Shown one piece after another: positions 63,505-64,000 of a DNA stretch of 64,000 bases. Each line of letters opens with the position of its first letter. Position 1 is the first letter of the stretch. The notes beneath the pieces were generated by a model. That model made no database searches, had not been told where the DNA came from, and saw nothing but the letters and a program-made list of their open reading frames with translations. The translations under genes were made by a program, and so were the position numbers. Source of the stretch: Ascidiaceihabitans donghaensis (GTDB lineage: Bacteria; Pseudomonadota; Alphaproteobacteria; Rhodobacterales; Rhodobacteraceae); NCBI RefSeq assembly GCF_900302465.1, contig NZ_OMOR01000001.1, positions 3,380,729 through 3,444,728 on the forward strand. The letters run 5' to 3'.

Positions 63505-64000
63505 TTAGCGGGTTACCGTTTCAGACGCGCTTGCATTGGCCTTGGCGCGGCGTTCCGCCAAACTGGCACGGATCAAACGCCCCCATTCTTCAAATGGATA
63601 AGTGAAAATGCGCCAGACGTTCTTGTCCGGCACCCCAGTGCCCAACGCCCCCATGGGTGCGTTGCATTTGCCAGCCTCGTAGTAGGTGCCAAAAATCACG
63701 TCATAGATCGGCATGACATTGGCAAGGTTCTTGCCATAGGCCGCAGGCACATCTGCATGATGCCAGCGGTGATAGACCGGCGAAGCAATCAGATATTTGA
63801 AGATCCCGTGTTCAAACGGCAGATCCATATGCACATATTTTGTGTGCAGGATGTAAAAGGCGATCACAAATGGTAGCGCCTTTGGCATCTGCAACCACGT
63901 CAACAATATGATGTAGCTGGCGGTCATCAGCATCGCTTCCAAAAAGTGGATACGGTTGGCGGTAAACGCATTCACATGTGTGTCTGAATGATGCGCCGCA
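63505..64000 (-). CDS. sterol desaturase/fatty acid hydroxylase family protein, C-terminal part
   Basis: Only the C-terminal 164 residues are in the window; the gene continues past base 64000. Two of the family's histidine clusters are visible: HHSDTH at the window edge and HRWHH near the middle, with a further His-bearing strand in KYVHMDLPFEHG. These bind the di-iron centre that oxidises hydrocarbon chains. At least one hydrophobic segment (ASYIILLTWLQ) follows the first cluster. The substrate is unknown; carotenoid, lipid or sterol oxidation are all possible. Confidence 0.85.
   Translation of the reverse strand, partial: AAHHSDTHVNAFTANRIHFLEAMLMTASYIILLTWLQMPKALPFVIAFYILHTKYVHMDLPFEHGIFKYLIASPVYHRWHHADVPAAYGKNLANVMPIYDVIFGTYYEAGKCNAPMGALGTGVPDKNVWRIFTYPFEEWGRLIRASLAERRAKANASASETVTR

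Noticed and set aside
1-64000. CRISPR arrays, prophage modules, a luxI synthase and additional tRNA or rRNA genes
   Set aside because: None was seen on reading both strands. Repeats found were only hairpins, operators and the short GGGGC elements.

Overview
The window looks like chromosome of a marine Roseobacter-group alphaproteobacterium (Rhodobacterales). This rests on gene content: a class I lysyl-tRNA synthetase, an NDUFS4-like complex I accessory subunit, TRAP transporters, a reductive pyrimidine degradation cluster, a Tad pilus trio, and small GGGGC-loop-GCCCC intergenic repeats. Most of it is ordinary chromosome with tightly packed, often overlapping operons. No CRISPR array, intact insertion sequence or prophage was seen. 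There is one tRNA gene (Arg-TCT) and one tandem glycine riboswitch.

Layout: 0-5.3 kb holds the 5' end of a gamma-glutamyltransferase, an orphan TadE/TadE/TadG trio and an NAD(P) glutamate dehydrogenase. 5.4-10.3 kb is a TRAP operon framed by a DadA-like oxidoreductase and an Asp/Glu racemase-like enzyme, which suggests use of D-amino or related acids. 10.4-14.4 kb is a three-gene GMC dehydrogenase, small subunit and cytochrome c complex. 15.7-21.4 kb is a complete RND efflux operon. 21.6-24.1 kb is a decayed zone with pieces of a large helicase, a transposase and a possible ImmA/IrrE peptidase. 24.2-27.9 kb pairs a LysR regulator with an Old Yellow Enzyme, a cupin and an MDR dehydrogenase.

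28-39.6 kb carries housekeeping genes (uvrB, lysK, the tRNA) among small hypotheticals, plus a large beta-helix protein. 39.7-41.3 kb is a glycine riboswitch driving a second DadA-like enzyme. 41.4-44.8 kb has two secreted DUF995-like proteins, an orphan LuxR-type regulator and a PBP4-type peptidase. 44.9-50.7 kb holds a DMT exporter, nadD, a MOSC protein, ettA, a putative AbiC-like phage-exclusion membrane protein and an L,D-transpeptidase.

51.1-62.9 kb is the most coherent system: reductive pyrimidine catabolism. PreT/PreA reduce uracil or thymine, HydA opens the ring, and a HyuC-type amidohydrolase releases the beta-amino acid. An NMT1/THI5-like ABC importer, an acetyltransferase and two unrecognised small proteins lie in the same nine-gene operon. 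A divergent TetR/RutR-family gene and two near-identical palindromes of RutR type, one at each catabolic promoter, suggest a single local regulon. The window ends with a cold-shock protein and a partial sterol desaturase/fatty acid hydroxylase family gene.
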